Counted from the first letter of the stretch, positions 18,079 through 28,554 are shown. The stretch is DNA of 64,000 nucleotides from Pseudorhizobium flavum (GCF_902502825.2 NZ_LR723670.1:2666001-2730000); one strand, 5' to 3'. A program made the numbers and translations. The notes: generated by a model from the sequence alone, not told the origin.

Positions 18079-18125
18079 ATGGCTATCCTTCCAGATAGAA
18101 AGCCTCTCGTTGGGGAGAGGTGTCC
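18079..18125 (-). ncRNA. serC leader RNA motif
   Basis: The leader just before the serC start forms two hairpins on the minus strand: CCTCTC/GAGAGG (18103-18108 with 18115-18120) and CTATC/GATAG (18083-18087 with 18094-18098), the second enclosing the Shine-Dalgarno GGAAGG. This corresponds to the serC motif described upstream of serC in alphaproteobacteria, a cis-acting structure of unknown ligand. Identification is by eye and position. Confidence 0.65.
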
Positions 18126-18215
18126 CGCCGCCGTGGGTATTCCTCGATCGAGTCGTAGTCAAGGGAAGAAATGTCGCGGGACGTGATTCCGGTGGCGCCT
18201 GCGGATATTGACGAA

Positions 18216-18243
18216 GGGCCGCGCGGGAAATCCCTCGCGGCCC
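18216..18243 (-). terminator. Hairpin after the outer-membrane protein gene
   Basis: Arms GGGCCGCG (18216-18223) and CGCGGCCC (18236-18243) follow the minus-strand stop at 18268. Only a weak T content (TTCGT) comes after, so termination may be partial. Confidence 0.5.
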
Positions 18244-18267
18244 TCTGCAATCGGATAGATGAGCGCG

Positions 18268-19113
18268 TTACTTGTAGACGATCGGCTCCGGCGCCGGTTC
18301 ATAGGCAACCGGGGTGTCGCAGCCGCCGAAGACATAGCGGGCGCCCACACGAGCTTCATGGGTATAGAAGCCCTTGTCGTAGCCGGGGCCGCCTCTGTCG
18401 AGGTAGCCGAACATGTCGCCGCCGGCGACGTGCCGGAAACGGTAACCGACGTCCGCCTTGAGGGCACAGGTGATATCGACGGTGGCACCAGCCATCAGCG
18501 CGTAGGTGAAGCGCCAACTGCCCTCGCCGTCGTGATCATCGCCGTAGCATCCGGGCTGATAGGGATCGTCGCAGATTCGGTTCTTCAACTTGCCCCACTT
18601 CACATAGGTGCCCCCGATACCGGCGCCGACATATGGCGTGACATAACCGTAGGTGCCGAGATCGACATAGGCATTCGCCATCAGCGAGTAGGCACGCATG
18701 TAGGATTTGTCGGAGGACGAGCAGGCAACGAATGGATTGCCTGCCCCGTCACCGCAAACCCCACTCGTGCTGCCACGGAAATCCGCCGAGGTGAGGTAGT
18801 CGAAGGTCACGTCCGTACGCAGATAGCTGTTGATCTGGTAGCCAACGCCACCGCCGATCAGGAAGCTGTCCTTCAGAGATGCGGTGTCGAAGTCGTTCAG
18901 GAACTCGTTCGAGCCCTGATAGTATTTGGCCCCACGCATCTTGTTGAACGAATAGCCGACATCTCCCCGGAGATACCAGCCGCTGGCTTCCTGAACGGTG
19001 ATCTCAGGGGCGTCCATGAACGGCATTGGTTCGGCAGGTTGGTAAAGGTCGGCGGAGTGGGCAAAACTCGCCGTCAGCAACAGCGCAGCCGCGCCGGGCA
19101 GGCTCCATTTCAT
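18268..19113 (-). CDS. Outer-membrane beta-barrel protein
   Basis: 281 residues with a signal peptide cut after about residue 20 (SFAHSADLY), then alternating aromatic strands (GWYLRGDVGYSFNK, FLIGGGVGYQINSYLRTDVTF, FTYALMAGATVDI) ending in a terminal strand with VGARYVFGG. It belongs to the Omp25/OmpA-like barrel group common in Rhizobiales. Four cysteines and a charged DDHDGEG stretch lie in predicted loops. It probably stabilises the outer membrane; porin activity is not shown. Monocistronic. Confidence 0.82.
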   Translation of the reverse strand: MKWSLPGAAALLLTASFAHSADLYQPAEPMPFMDAPEITVQEASGWYLRGDVGYSFNKMRGAKYYQGSNEFLNDFDTASLKDSFLIGGGVGYQINSYLRTDVTFDYLTSADFRGSTSGVCGDGAGNPFVACSSSDKSYMRAYSLMANAYVDLGTYGYVTPYVGAGIGGTYVKWGKLKNRICDDPYQPGCYGDDHDGEGSWRFTYALMAGATVDITCALKADVGYRFRHVAGGDMFGYLDRGGPGYDKGFYTHEARVGARYVFGGCDTPVAYEPAPEPIVYK

Positions 19114-19240
19114 GGCTTCATCTCCAAGCTCGCATCGTCATTGGCCGGCGACGCCATAACCAACGGGTTGATCCGCGATGGATAATGAAGAGGAAAGGTA
19201 AAGACCCGCTTAACTATACCGCTTTACCAAGAATCAAATA

Positions 19241-19266
19241 AAAAGCCGGCGCTGTGGCCGGCTTTT
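19241..19266 (-). terminator. Terminator of glmM
   Basis: AAAAGCCGGC (19241-19250) pairs with GCCGGCTTTT (19257-19266). On the minus strand it is followed by TTTTTATTTG, so it ends glmM; the T-run on the other strand is TTTT. Confidence 0.8.
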
Positions 19267-19288
19267 CCTTCCAGAGTTATCGCCTTGC

Positions 19289-20644
19289 TCACGCAGCCGC
19301 CGCCCGCACATTGGCGATGACGCCGACCAGTTCATTGACGATCCGTTCGATCTGGCTGCGATCGTCGCCTTCCGCCATGACGCGGATCAGCGGCTCGGTT
19401 CCGGATGGCCGGATCACGAGCCGACCCTTGCCTGCGAGCTCGGCTTCGGCATCCGCAATTGCCTGCTGGACGATCATGTCTTCCAGAGGCTTGCCGCCTC
19501 CGAAGCGGACGTTCTTCAGAAGCTGCGGCACGGGCTCGAAGCGGCGGCACAGTTCGCTGACCGGCAGCCCCGTCCGCTTCACGCGAGCGAGAATCTGTAG
19601 CGCGGCCACCAATCCGTCGCCCGTCGTGCCGAAATCGGAGAGCACGATATGCCCGGACTGCTCGCCCCCGAGGTTGAAGTTGTGCGCACGCATGTGCTCG
19701 ACGACATAGCGGTCGCCAACCTTCGTACGCGCCAGCCCGAGCCCCTTGGAGGTGAGGTAGCGCTCCAGCCCGAGGTTCGACATGACCGTTGCGACGATCC
19801 CGCCGCCCTGGAGACGGTCCTCGGCCAGCCAGCTTTCGGCGATGACCGCCATCAGCTGGTCCCCGTCGACCACCTCGCCTAGTTCGTCGACAATAATCAC
19901 GCGGTCGGCGTCACCGTCGAGTGCGATACCGATGTCGGCGCGAACCTCGTGAACCTTCTTCTGCAGTGCACCGGGGCTCGTGGAGCCGCAGTCGAGATTG
20001 ATGTTCTGGCCATCCGGCTCGTTGCCGATGGTTACCACGTCGGCACCGAGTTCCCAGAGGACGGCAGGCGCAACCTTGTAGGCAGCGCCGTTGGCACAGT
20101 CTATGGCGACCCGGAGACCCTGCAGCGTGGCATCGCGCGGCAGCGTCCGCTTCGCATGCTCGACGTAACGGTCGTGGACGCCGTCGACGCGCTTCGCGCG
20201 GCCGATGTCGCCGGCCTTTGCCAGCTGCCCGACAAGGTCCTGCTCGATCAGATCCTCGATCTGCATCTCGAGCTCGTCCGAAAGCTTGTAGCCGTCCGGA
20301 CCGAAAAGCTTGATGCCGTTGTCCTGATAAGGATTGTGCGAGGCGGAGATCATCACCCCTACATCGGCGCGCAGCGATCGAGTCAACATCGCCACTGCAG
20401 GTGTCGGGATCGGCCCGAGGATGAAGGCGTCAAGACCAGCGGCGGTAAAGCCTGCGACCATGGCGTTCTCAAGCATGTAGCCCGAAAGCCTGGTGTCCTT
20501 GCCGATCACCACGCGGTGACGATGGCTGCCATTGCGGAAGATCTTCCCGACTGCGATCCCGACGCGCATGGCCAAGTCCGGGGTCATCGGAAATGCGTTG
20601 GAATGCCCTCGGATTCCGTCGGTGCCAAAATAGCGGCGTGTCAT
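19289..20644 (-). CDS. glmM: Phosphoglucosamine mutase
   Basis: 451 residues. The phosphoserine loop [11 protein letters not shown] places the catalytic serine at 102, the same number as in E. coli GlmM. The metal loop DGDADR and the C-terminal phosphate loop [11 protein letters not shown] are intact. It makes glucosamine-1-phosphate for UDP-GlcNAc, hence peptidoglycan and lipid A. Start ATG 20644 ([13 protein letters not shown]) is the family start; the upstream extension is spurious. It follows ftsH on the same strand with a terminator between them. Confidence 0.97.
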   Translation of the reverse strand: MTRRYFGTDGIRGHSNAFPMTPDLAMRVGIAVGKIFRNGSHRHRVVIGKDTRLSGYMLENAMVAGFTAAGLDAFILGPIPTPAVAMLTRSLRADVGVMISASHNPYQDNGIKLFGPDGYKLSDELEMQIEDLIEQDLVGQLAKAGDIGRAKRVDGVHDRYVEHAKRTLPRDATLQGLRVAIDCANGAAYKVAPAVLWELGADVVTIGNEPDGQNINLDCGSTSPGALQKKVHEVRADIGIALDGDADRVIIVDELGEVVDGDQLMAVIAESWLAEDRLQGGGIVATVMSNLGLERYLTSKGLGLARTKVGDRYVVEHMRAHNFNLGGEQSGHIVLSDFGTTGDGLVAALQILARVKRTGLPVSELCRRFEPVPQLLKNVRFGGGKPLEDMIVQQAIADAEAELAGKGRLVIRPSGTEPLIRVMAEGDDRSQIERIVNELVGVIANVRAAAA

Positions 20645-20801
20645 GCATGCTCCTTCGTGCCGCGCCTCCATGGCGCGCTTCGCGGCATCTGCCGCGGCCA
20701 AACGGGTTCATCCGTCCCTCAGGGGCTGCGATCATGCCATATTTCACAGGTCCTGACACATAAAATAGCGTCAAAGACCATTACATCCCGTTACCAACAG
20801 A

Positions 20802-20829
20802 AAAGAGCCGCCCAAAGGGACGGCTCTTT
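20802..20829 (-). terminator. Terminator of ftsH
   Basis: AAAGAGCCG (20802-20810) pairs with CGGCTCTTT (20821-20829); the minus strand continues TTTTCTG. It separates ftsH from glmM. Confidence 0.75.
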
Positions 20830-20856
20830 CCAGAGTTGATCTCGATGACCCGATAG

Positions 20857-22791
20857 CTAGTGGGGCTGCGGCTCCATTCCGCCTTCGGCTTCGCCGCCCT
20901 TGGGCTCGTCCTTCTTCGTCCCGGCAGTCGGGACAGCGGACCCGCGAGCCGGCGGAGCGTCGTCGCCGAGATCCCGGCTGGGCTTCTGCCCCTTGATCAG
21001 CGCCTTGATCTCGTCACCCGAAAGGGTCTCATATTCGAGCAGTCCCTCGGCAATCGCCACGAACTCGTCATGGTGGTCCGTGAGGATTCGGCGGGCCTCG
21101 TTATAGGCTTCGTCGATCAGGCGCCGAACCTCGACATCGATCTTCTGTGCCGTTGCCTCGGAGACATTCTTCGACTGCGACACGGAGTGGCCGAGGAAGA
21201 CTTCCTGCTGGTTTTCACCATAGGCAACCTGGCCGAGCACGTCAGAAAAGCCCCACTGCGTGACCATCGCCCGTGCAAGCTTGGTGGCCTGCTCGATGTC
21301 GGAGGAGGCGCCGGAAGTGATGTTCTCCTTGCCGAAGGTAAGCTCCTCGGCAACACGTCCGCCCATCATGATGACCAGACGTGAGACCATCCACTTGTAG
21401 CTCATGGAATAGCGGTCGCCTTCCGGCAACTGCATGACCATGCCGAGAGCCCGGCCGCGTGGAATGATCGTCGCCTTATGCAGGGGATCCGCGACTGGCA
21501 CCCGGAGCGCGGTGATGGCGTGACCTGCTTCATGATAAGCGGTGAGCTTCTTCTCCGCCTCGGTCATCGCCGAGGAACGGCGCTCCGCCCCCATCATGAT
21601 CTTGTCCTTCGCGTCCTCGAATTCGCTCATCGTGACCAGGCGCTTGTTACGGCGCGCGGCCATCAGGGCGGCTTCGTTGACGAGGTTCATCAGGTCGGCA
21701 CCGGAGAAACCGGGCGTGCCGCGGGCAAGCACCTTAAGGTCGACATTTGGCGCCAGCGGCACATTGCGGACGTGCACCTTGAGAATGCGCTCGCGGCCGA
21801 CGATGTCGGGGTTCGGCACGACGACCTGGCGGTCGAAGCGGCCGGGACGCAACAGCGCCGGGTCGAGAACGTCCGGACGGTTGGTGGCGGCGATCAGGAT
21901 GATGCCCTCGTTCGCCTCGAAGCCGTCCATCTCGACCAGCAGCTGGTTCAAGGTCTGCTCCCGCTCATCATTGCCGCCGCCGAGACCGGCGCCACGATGG
22001 CGGCCGACGGCGTCGATTTCGTCGATGAAGATAATGCAGGGTGCGTTCTTCTTCGCCTGCTCGAACATGTCGCGGACACGGCTCGCGCCTACGCCGACGA
22101 ACATTTCCACGAAATCCGAACCGGAAATGGTGAAGAACGGCACATTCGCCTCGCCGGCAACGGAGCGCGCGAGCAAGGTTTTGCCGGTACCGGGAGGACC
22201 AACCAGCAGGACACCCCGGGGAATGCGGCCACCGAGACGCTGGAACTTCTGCGGGTCACGCAGGAACTCCACGATTTCTTCGAGGTCCTGCTTGGCCTCG
22301 TCAACACCAGCGACGTCGTCAAAGGTCACGCGTCCATGCGCTTCCGTCAGAAGCTTCGCCTTCGACTTGCCGAACCCCATCGCGCCGCGGGAACCACCCT
22401 GCATCTGTCGCATGAAGAACAGCCAGACGCCGAGGATGAGCAGCATCGGCAGGAGGGTTCCGAGATAGCTCAGGAAACCGGAGGAGCCGTCGCTCTCCGG
22501 CCGCGCCACGATGGTGACGTTCTTCGACTGGAGGCGCTCCATCAGGGAGTCGTCGATCACCGGAGAATAGGTCTGGAAGCCAGCGCCGTTCTCGACATAG
22601 GTCCCCATGACGCGATTGCCCGTCACGACAACCTCGCGAACGCGACCGCTCTCTACATCACTGAGGAACTGCGAGTACGCGATCTCCCGAGAGCTCGTCT
22701 GTGACGGCGCCGTCTGGAACATGCTGAACAACGCGATCAGCAGAAGCGCTATGATCGCCCAGAGGGCGAAATTGCGAAAGTTTGGGTTCAT
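20857..22791 (-). CDS. ftsH: ATP-dependent zinc metalloprotease FtsH
   Basis: 644 residues: two transmembrane helices (about 9-27 and 108-127) around a periplasmic domain, an AAA+ module with Walker A GPPGTGKT (198-205) and Walker B IIFIDEID (about 253-260), and the zinc site HEAGH (420-424). It degrades misfolded membrane proteins and short-lived cytosolic proteins. The start ATG 22791 has GGGGAG upstream. The C-terminal 40 residues are a variable acidic/proline tail. A near-perfect RpoH promoter lies in front. Confidence 0.97.
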   Translation of the reverse strand: MNPNFRNFALWAIIALLLIALFSMFQTAPSQTSSREIAYSQFLSDVESGRVREVVVTGNRVMGTYVENGAGFQTYSPVIDDSLMERLQSKNVTIVARPESDGSSGFLSYLGTLLPMLLILGVWLFFMRQMQGGSRGAMGFGKSKAKLLTEAHGRVTFDDVAGVDEAKQDLEEIVEFLRDPQKFQRLGGRIPRGVLLVGPPGTGKTLLARSVAGEANVPFFTISGSDFVEMFVGVGASRVRDMFEQAKKNAPCIIFIDEIDAVGRHRGAGLGGGNDEREQTLNQLLVEMDGFEANEGIILIAATNRPDVLDPALLRPGRFDRQVVVPNPDIVGRERILKVHVRNVPLAPNVDLKVLARGTPGFSGADLMNLVNEAALMAARRNKRLVTMSEFEDAKDKIMMGAERRSSAMTEAEKKLTAYHEAGHAITALRVPVADPLHKATIIPRGRALGMVMQLPEGDRYSMSYKWMVSRLVIMMGGRVAEELTFGKENITSGASSDIEQATKLARAMVTQWGFSDVLGQVAYGENQQEVFLGHSVSQSKNVSEATAQKIDVEVRRLIDEAYNEARRILTDHHDEFVAIAEGLLEYETLSGDEIKALIKGQKPSRDLGDDAPPARGSAVPTAGTKKDEPKGGEAEGGMEPQPH

Positions 22792-22840
22792 CGAACTCCC
22801 CGGAAGTGAGAGGTGGCCTGAGAGCCGCCTGTGCTTGCGG

Positions 22841-22872
22841 CTAACATAGGGGTGCACCTGGCCCTTGCCAAG
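22841..22872 (-). promoter_or_regulatory. RpoH (heat-shock) promoter of ftsH
   Basis: On the minus strand CTTG (22869-22872), 18 bp, then CCTATGTTAG (22841-22850). This fits the alphaproteobacterial sigma-32 consensus CTTG-N17/18-CYTATNTNNG at every fixed position and lies about 50 bp before the ftsH start. Confidence 0.75.
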
Positions 22873-22890
22873 GCAAAGCGGCTGGACTGG

Positions 22891-24225
22891 TTATCTTTTC
22901 CGAACCGAATCCTCGATGGGAACGGGCGCGAAATGGTCGCATCCCATCAGCTTTGCGAAAGCGCCCGCGACACTAAGGTCGAACTGAGGCAAAAAGCGGT
23001 CGAATGGGGCAAGCAGCGGCCTGCTGAAGAAGCCTTCCGTCGCCGTGCCCATAAAACCTTCGGCAGGCTCGGGAGGCAATACCCCCGCTGCCCGCAGTGC
23101 GATGGAGGGTGGGACCTCCCCAAACAGTCCTGCGGCGCCTTCGGGGTTTCTCGCCGGAACCAGCGACAGCGGCTCAGCACCGCGATTGACGAGCCGGAAT
23201 CGGCCGTCCCAGACAGCTATCTCGCCGGCATTAAGCGTCAGCGAAGGAAGATTGCGGCTCTCGCGGCAAAGATAGAGCCCGGATCTGCGGCGGTCGATCA
23301 GCACCCGTCCTGCCGTCATCTTCCAGGGCGTGTCGAGCCGGCATGCGTCAACCAGCTTGTCGAGCGTGTGACCCGCCGGTCCCTGCTCGCGTCCGCCGAG
23401 AACGGCAATCGACGTGGACAGGGCATAGCGCAGAACGATCCGGTCCACGGAAAGCCCCTCGCCCGGTACTCGCATCAGCACCGAGCGCTGGACAGTGGCG
23501 TAGGTGGAAAGCCATTTGGCCACAGAGTCGGCGATGTCCTGGCGTCGGCGGGAGACGGCATCGATCTGGTCGAGCAGGACCGCTGGCTTCTCCGCCAGTG
23601 CAAGTCGCGTGCGGACCCGCTCAGAACGGCGATCGGCATTGGAAGGATCCTCGAGCCAGTCCTGGCCAAGTCTGTTCAGAAAAATCCGGATTTCTTCCCG
23701 CCTCGTCCGAAGGAACGGCCGCAACAGCCAGTGGCGGCGATGGAGAAGCACGGCCTCAGCCATACCGGCGAGTCCGGGGGCATCGGGTTCGCTCGCCCGG
23801 GCCGCCCGCATCGTCACCGTCTCGATCTGATCATCAAGCGTGTGGCCGGTGAGGATGGCGGTTGCTCGAACCTCATCCGCCGCCTCGCAGAGCAGGCGAT
23901 AGCGCGCCTCGCGGGCCGCGGCCGCAACACCGGTGGCGGGCTTGTCTCCGAGCCACCTCTTCGTCGCATGCGGGATGCCAAGTCCCTGGCAGATGCGGCT
24001 CACCTCAGCCGCCTCCTGCGCCGATGCCTCCCTCAGGCCGTGGTCGACGGTCACCGCAAGGAGCGTGATGCCTTCATGTGGATGGCGGGCCAGGGAGAGC
24101 AGGAGACCGAGTGAATCGCTCCCGCCGGACACGGCGACGAGGAGCCGGGCCGGCCTTGCCAGTCGGGCCAGCAGGCTGCGGATGGCTTCGTTAGGCGAAA
24201 TGGCTGGCTGAGTTCCGATTTGCAC
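22891..24225 (-). CDS. tilS: tRNA(Ile)-lysidine synthase
   Basis: 444 residues with the PP-loop VAVSGGSDSLGLLL near residue 31 and the family segments DHGLRE and GHTLDDQIET. It puts lysidine on C34 of the CAU-anticodon tRNA-Ile so that it reads AUA. It sits 8 bp after cpoB on the same strand, the usual rhizobial position between the Tol-Pal genes and ftsH, and its end overlaps the ftsH promoter region. Confidence 0.95.
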   Translation of the reverse strand: MQIGTQPAISPNEAIRSLLARLARPARLLVAVSGGSDSLGLLLSLARHPHEGITLLAVTVDHGLREASAQEAAEVSRICQGLGIPHATKRWLGDKPATGVAAAAREARYRLLCEAADEVRATAILTGHTLDDQIETVTMRAARASEPDAPGLAGMAEAVLLHRRHWLLRPFLRTRREEIRIFLNRLGQDWLEDPSNADRRSERVRTRLALAEKPAVLLDQIDAVSRRRQDIADSVAKWLSTYATVQRSVLMRVPGEGLSVDRIVLRYALSTSIAVLGGREQGPAGHTLDKLVDACRLDTPWKMTAGRVLIDRRRSGLYLCRESRNLPSLTLNAGEIAVWDGRFRLVNRGAEPLSLVPARNPEGAAGLFGEVPPSIALRAAGVLPPEPAEGFMGTATEGFFSRPLLAPFDRFLPQFDLSVAGAFAKLMGCDHFAPVPIEDSVRKR

Positions 24226-24233
24226 GGCCGCGA

Positions 24234-25208
24234 TCAGCAGCCGAGACGCTTCTGCTCGGAAGAAACCTTGGAAAGGACGGCGCGAGGGGCCTTGGGATAG
24301 CGCTTCGTCACTTCCCGCAGGGTGGCACAGGCCGTCTCGCTATTGTCGAGGGCAGCAAGGGACATGCCGAGCTTCAACAGCATTTCTGGGGCCTTCGCTG
24401 ATGTGCCGTAGGTCTGGTGGGCGTTCAGGAAGGTCTGCGCCGACTCGTTGTACTTGCCCTGCGAATACTGCGCCTCACCCAGCCAGAAGCTCGCATCTGC
24501 CGAGCGGGAGCCTTCCGGGAAACTGGCGAGATACTGCGTGAATTCCTGCTCCGCCAGTGCATAGTCGCCGGAGAGAATGTGATTGTAGGCAACCTGGTAG
24601 ACATCGCTCTCGCTCCCGAGCGACGCGGTCTGCTGGGGATCCTGCGCCTGCGGCAGGCCGGGTCCCGCGTCGACACCGGGGAGGCCAGCCGAATTGTCTG
24701 CCTCGTTACGAGTGACCGTCTTCGGGTTGCCGCTCTGGTCGAACTCGATCGAGCCGAGAACCGTTTCGCCGGGAGCGGCCCCGGATGGTTCCGTTGCCGG
24801 CGGGGTCTCGATGATACGCGCTACGTCGTCAGCTGGCGGCTCGGGGACCGTTTGCGACGAGCCTGAAGCGGCGACGGCCGGTTTCCCGGCCGCTCCGTTT
24901 TCGCTTTTCTCGAGCTCCTGGAAGCGGAACTCATTGTCTTCCTGCGTCTTTCGCATTTGCTCCTGCATCTGCAACAACTGGAAGCTCATTTCCTCGATCC
25001 GGCCATTCAACTGCCGGATCTGTTCCTCCAGCTGCTGGACGCGGATCGATGCATCGCCGCTCTGCGCAAGAACCATGGGCTGTTCCGAGTCATCCGGTTG
25101 CTGCGGGGCCTGTCTTCCCCCCGGCAGAAGTTCGGGCAATGAGAATGCCCCGGCAGGGCCGCCCGCCACCATCAGCCCCAGCATTGCTGCCAAGACAAGT
25201 TTCTTCAT
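24234..25208 (-). CDS. cpoB: Cell division coordinator CpoB / Tol-Pal protein YbgF
   Basis: 324 residues: a signal peptide (1-21, GPAGAFS), a coiled-coil of about 40 residues from residue 57 (VQQLEEQIRQLNGRIEEM), a Pro/Ala/Glu linker, and C-terminal TPR-like repeats (VAYNHILSGDYALAEQEF, AKAPEMLLKLGMSLAALDN). In E. coli CpoB links peptidoglycan synthesis to Tol-driven outer-membrane constriction. It is last in the tol-pal series and is separated from pal by a terminator. Confidence 0.93.
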   Translation of the reverse strand: MKKLVLAAMLGLMVAGGPAGAFSLPELLPGGRQAPQQPDDSEQPMVLAQSGDASIRVQQLEEQIRQLNGRIEEMSFQLLQMQEQMRKTQEDNEFRFQELEKSENGAAGKPAVAASGSSQTVPEPPADDVARIIETPPATEPSGAAPGETVLGSIEFDQSGNPKTVTRNEADNSAGLPGVDAGPGLPQAQDPQQTASLGSESDVYQVAYNHILSGDYALAEQEFTQYLASFPEGSRSADASFWLGEAQYSQGKYNESAQTFLNAHQTYGTSAKAPEMLLKLGMSLAALDNSETACATLREVTKRYPKAPRAVLSKVSSEQKRLGC

Positions 25209-25332
25209 ATCGTCCGTCCTGCTTTGATCTGCGCCCCTTTGGCGCGAGTGGAGATTTTGTCAATCCGCGCCAAAATGCAACTGAACTCTCAACCTTAATT
25301 GGAGCGAAGTTCGGCCAAACTATGAAAAAGCG

Positions 25333-25357
25333 AAAAGGCGGCCACCTGGACCGCCTT
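25333..25357 (-). terminator. Terminator of pal
   Basis: AAGGCGG (25335-25341) pairs with CCGCCTT (25351-25357). The minus strand continues TTTTCGCTTTTT, a good T-rich tail. Confidence 0.7.
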
Positions 25358-25384
25358 CACGAAATCGTTTGTCGTCGCTGACGA

Positions 25385-25924
25385 CTACATTCCGGCGCCG
25401 CCGAGGACGGTGACTGCCCGGCGATTCTGCGACCAGCAGGAAATGTCGTCGCAAACCGCCACCGGCTTTTCCTTACCGTAGGAGATCGTGCGCATTCGGT
25501 TGGCCGGAACGCCGCGGGAGGCAAGATATTCCTTCGTGGCGGCGGCACGGCGCGCGCCGAGGGCCAGGTTGTATTCGCGCGTGCCGCGTTCGTCGGCATG
25601 GCCCTCGACCGTGATCGCGTAGTTCGGGTAGCGCTGCAGCCACTGCGCCTGCCGGTCAAGCGTCTGCTGGGCATCGGCACGGATGGAGGTGGAGTCGGTA
25701 TCGAAGAAGATCCGGTCACCGACATTGACGGTGAAGTCCTGGCTGGAACCGGGAGTCGCAGCGCCACCGGCTCCGCCACCGAGGCCGAGGTCGCCCGCAT
25801 TGTTCGGAAGGTTCTTCTTGTTGGCGCAGCCAGCAAGCGCGAGTGCCAGCGTCAACGCAATGACGGCCGGGTTGCGAGCGAGTGTCTGCATGCGGCTCAT
25901 CGCCGGGGTAACGGTGCGGCTCAT
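25385..25924 (-). CDS. pal: Peptidoglycan-associated lipoprotein Pal
   Basis: 179 residues: a lipoprotein signal with lipobox LAGC (Cys33 acylated), a short glycine-rich linker, and an OmpA-like peptidoglycan-binding domain from about residue 65 (TVEGHADERGTREYNLALGARRA). It anchors the outer membrane to peptidoglycan and binds TolB. AAGGAG sits 9 bases before ATG 25924. A second MSR start eight codons later (MSRTVTPAMSRMQ) would give a more usual signal length. Confidence 0.96.
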   Translation of the reverse strand: MSRTVTPAMSRMQTLARNPAVIALTLALALAGCANKKNLPNNAGDLGLGGGAGGAATPGSSQDFTVNVGDRIFFDTDSTSIRADAQQTLDRQAQWLQRYPNYAITVEGHADERGTREYNLALGARRAAATKEYLASRGVPANRMRTISYGKEKPVAVCDDISCWSQNRRAVTVLGGAGM

Positions 25925-25975
25925 GGCCGGTCTCTCCTTAGATCAACGTATCAGAGTTGCTGAACTCTAACTGGT

Positions 25976-26083
25976 CTCGGTTAACCCACCTGAAAGGTAT
26001 ATGGTTAACAAACCGATTCGACGTCCCTTAAGTCGCTCCTTTTTCAGGAGAATGGGGCGGCAAAGAGGCAGCAATCTGCCTCT
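25976..26083 (-). promoter_or_regulatory. tolB-pal intergenic region: hairpin and GGTTAAC pair
   Basis: After tolB a stem AGAGGCAG/CTGCCTCT (26064-26071 with 26076-26083) could stop or slow transcription. Closer to pal, two GGTTAAC elements (near 25978-25984 and 26003-26009) resemble CtrA half-sites. Together they suggest that pal has its own promoter. The CtrA link is a guess from the TTAAC core. Confidence 0.35.
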
Positions 26084-26098
26084 GTCCGCATTCCGCCA

Positions 26099-27403
26099 TT
26101 ATTCAAGCAGCGGCGACCACGCCGGGTCGGATGCATAGGCCGGCGTCTTGATCTGCTGCTCGTTATAGCCGGTCAGGTCGATCGAATAGAGCTGCGGCCC
26201 ACCTGCCCCGGCGTTCTGCCGGAAGAACATCAGCACGCGGCCATTCGGCGCCCAGGTCGGGCCCTCATTGTGGAACCCGGTGGTCAGGATGCGCTCGCCG
26301 GAACCGTCCGGCTTCATGACACCGATCGAAAACTTGCCGCCGGACTGCTTGGTGAAGGCGATGAGGTCGCCACGAGGGGACCAGACCGGGGTGGAATAGG
26401 ACCCGTCGCCGAAGGAGATGCGAGTCTGCCCAGAACCGTCGGCGCCCATCACGTAGAGTTGCTGGCGTCCACCGCGGTCGCTTTCGAAGACGATGCGGCT
26501 GCCGTCCGGCGAGTAGGAGGGCGAGGTATCGATGGCTGCCGTGTTGGTGAGCCGGGTCGTGGTCCGCGAGCGCAGGTCCATGGTGTAGATGTTGGAGTTA
26601 CCCTCCTGCTGGAGGCTCATGATGACCTTCTGGCCGTCGGGCGAGAAACGCGGCGCGAATGTCATGCCGGGGAAATTGCCCACGACTTCGCGCTGCCCGG
26701 TTTCCAGCTGCAGCAGGTAGACGCGCGGCTGGTCGCCCTCGAACGACATGTAGGTGACTTCCTGCCGGTTGGGAGAGAAGCGCGGCGTCAGGACGATGTC
26801 CTTGCTGTTCGTCAGCTGGCGGACGTTGAAGCCATCCTGATCCATGATGGCCAGCTGCCGCTGGCGGGCGTTCTTCGGACCGCTTTCGGACACGAACACG
26901 ACACGGGTGTCGAAATAGCCCTTCTCCCCGGTGATGCGCTCGTAGATCGCGTCCGCGATGATGTGGGCGACCCGACGCCAGTTCTCCGGCTGGGTGAAGA
27001 ACTGCTGCCCGGTCATCTGCTGGCCGGCGAAGGTGTCCCAGAGACGGAATTCGGCACGCAGACGACCGTCGGCCTCACGGGTGACGCGGCCGGTGACGAG
27101 CGCCTGCGCGTTGATCACCTTCCAGTCCTCGAACCGAGGCTGCTGGTCCGGGTTGGAAATCTTCTCGATGAAGGCACTCTTGTTCACCGGGGCGAACAAG
27201 CCGGAGCGCTGAAGGTCGGCGGCGATTACCTGGCTGATCTGCGCGCCGAGCTCATTGCCGGATTGGAAGTCGGTGATCGCAATCGGCAGCGGCTCGACAT
27301 TGCCCTTGTTGATGTTGATCTCCACCAGCGCGTGAGCCGGAGCGAAGGACATCGCCATCCCGGCAAACGCGATCATCAGGCGGATGAAAGAACGTTTCAT
27401 CAT
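26099..27403 (-). CDS. tolB: Tol-Pal periplasmic protein TolB
   Basis: 434 residues with a signal peptide (cut near APAHALVEI), an N-terminal alpha/beta domain and a six-bladed beta-propeller made of repeats such as [29 protein letters not shown] and [14 protein letters not shown]. It binds Pal in the periplasm and is released by the TolQRA motor. It follows tolA by 20 bp. Confidence 0.97.
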   Translation of the reverse strand: MMKRSFIRLMIAFAGMAMSFAPAHALVEININKGNVEPLPIAITDFQSGNELGAQISQVIAADLQRSGLFAPVNKSAFIEKISNPDQQPRFEDWKVINAQALVTGRVTREADGRLRAEFRLWDTFAGQQMTGQQFFTQPENWRRVAHIIADAIYERITGEKGYFDTRVVFVSESGPKNARQRQLAIMDQDGFNVRQLTNSKDIVLTPRFSPNRQEVTYMSFEGDQPRVYLLQLETGQREVVGNFPGMTFAPRFSPDGQKVIMSLQQEGNSNIYTMDLRSRTTTRLTNTAAIDTSPSYSPDGSRIVFESDRGGRQQLYVMGADGSGQTRISFGDGSYSTPVWSPRGDLIAFTKQSGGKFSIGVMKPDGSGERILTTGFHNEGPTWAPNGRVLMFFRQNAGAGGPQLYSIDLTGYNEQQIKTPAYASDPAWSPLLE

Positions 27404-27423
27404 AGTGTTCAGCCTTTCAGCTT

Positions 27424-28545
27424 TTACAGCATTTCGCTGGGGTCGAAGTTCACGACAACCTCGCTCCAGGCATCGTATTTCTCGACAGGGAGGTTCTTGA
27501 ACGGGGCCGAGCGCATGACGGCGCGAAGGGCGCTGCCTTCCAGAGTGCGCCGCGCCGTGTCGGAGCCGCCGGTCGCCGAAACCTGTGGCCGGCCGACGAT
27601 CTGGCCGCTCTCGTCGAGGTTCATCCTGACCGTGATGATAACCCCTTCGGCGCCCTCGATGCCGGCAATGATCGACCAGTTGTTCTGGATCTGGCCGCGC
27701 AGGGCGTCCATCTCGCTCTGGCTGAGTGTGGAGCCGCTGGTGGTTTTCTTGCCGCCCAGCGAGGCCGTTTCCGTCGAGCGCTTGGCACCGCCACCGGCGG
27801 CGTCCTGCTTGTTGAGGAGGGCGGCGATTTCATCGGCGTTGAAGTCGCTTTCCTTCGAGGAGGTCGACTTGGCCGTCTCCTGCTTCTTGTCAGCGACCTT
27901 CTTGTCCGTCGGCTTCTCGGCCGCCTTGGGCGTTTCCGGCTTTTTTTCGGCTGGCTTCTCGACGGGCTTGGCCTGTTCCTTCGGCGGCTCCGGTTTCGGC
28001 CGCGCAGCAGGCACCGGAACGGCGTCGGGCAGAGGCAGTTCCTCAGCGACGGCCTCTTCAGGCACCGGCTCGGGGGTCGGCTCAGGCTTCGGCTCGGGCG
28101 CGATCTCGGGCTTCGATTCGGGAAGTGCAGCAACCTCGGTCGGCTTCGGTGCCGTTTCCTCCGGCACGATATCCTTGACCTGATTTGTCTCGGTCGTGGG
28201 ATTGGGCAGCGGCTTTTCGGTCTTCTCCGGCGCCGCGGCAACCTCCGTCTCCACCGGACGCTTCGCCGGTGTCGGTGGCGACTTCAGATCGATATCGTTG
28301 TCGCCGGCGTTTTCGGCGTTCTCGACGATGTTCGGCTTCGTCGTCGGCACCGGCGCAGCTTTTTCAGCCATCGGCGCGTTCTTGTCGCCCTGCTGGATCT
28401 GGGTGATCGATTCCACCGGGATGATATCGACCGGCAGCGCCTCGACTTCGGCCACGTCGAACGACGCCGGGGAGCCGATCGACACGAGCGCCCAACCCAG
28501 CACCAGCGAGTGCACTACCAGAGATGTCCCGAGACTTCCCTTCAT
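27424..28545 (-). CDS. tolA: Tol-Pal transperiplasmic protein TolA
   Basis: 373 residues: an N-terminal transmembrane segment (about 6-24), a long Pro/Glu/Lys/Ala-rich middle spanning the periplasm (about 60-230), and a C-terminal TonB/TolA-like domain (from about 280: [20 protein letters not shown]). The middle domain makes striking repetitive open frames on the other strands. It transmits the proton-driven movement of TolQ-TolR to TolB/Pal. It starts 9 bp after tolR. Confidence 0.94.
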   Translation of the reverse strand: MKGSLGTSLVVHSLVLGWALVSIGSPASFDVAEVEALPVDIIPVESITQIQQGDKNAPMAEKAAPVPTTKPNIVENAENAGDNDIDLKSPPTPAKRPVETEVAAAPEKTEKPLPNPTTETNQVKDIVPEETAPKPTEVAALPESKPEIAPEPKPEPTPEPVPEEAVAEELPLPDAVPVPAARPKPEPPKEQAKPVEKPAEKKPETPKAAEKPTDKKVADKKQETAKSTSSKESDFNADEIAALLNKQDAAGGGAKRSTETASLGGKKTTSGSTLSQSEMDALRGQIQNNWSIIAGIEGAEGVIITVRMNLDESGQIVGRPQVSATGGSDTARRTLEGSALRAVMRSAPFKNLPVEKYDAWSEVVVNFDPSEML

Positions 28546-28554
28546 CGCGACCTG

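Noticed and set aside
27621..28241. Arg/Pro-rich repetitive frame over tolA
   Set aside because: It arises from the Pro/Lys/Glu repeats of TolA read in another frame.
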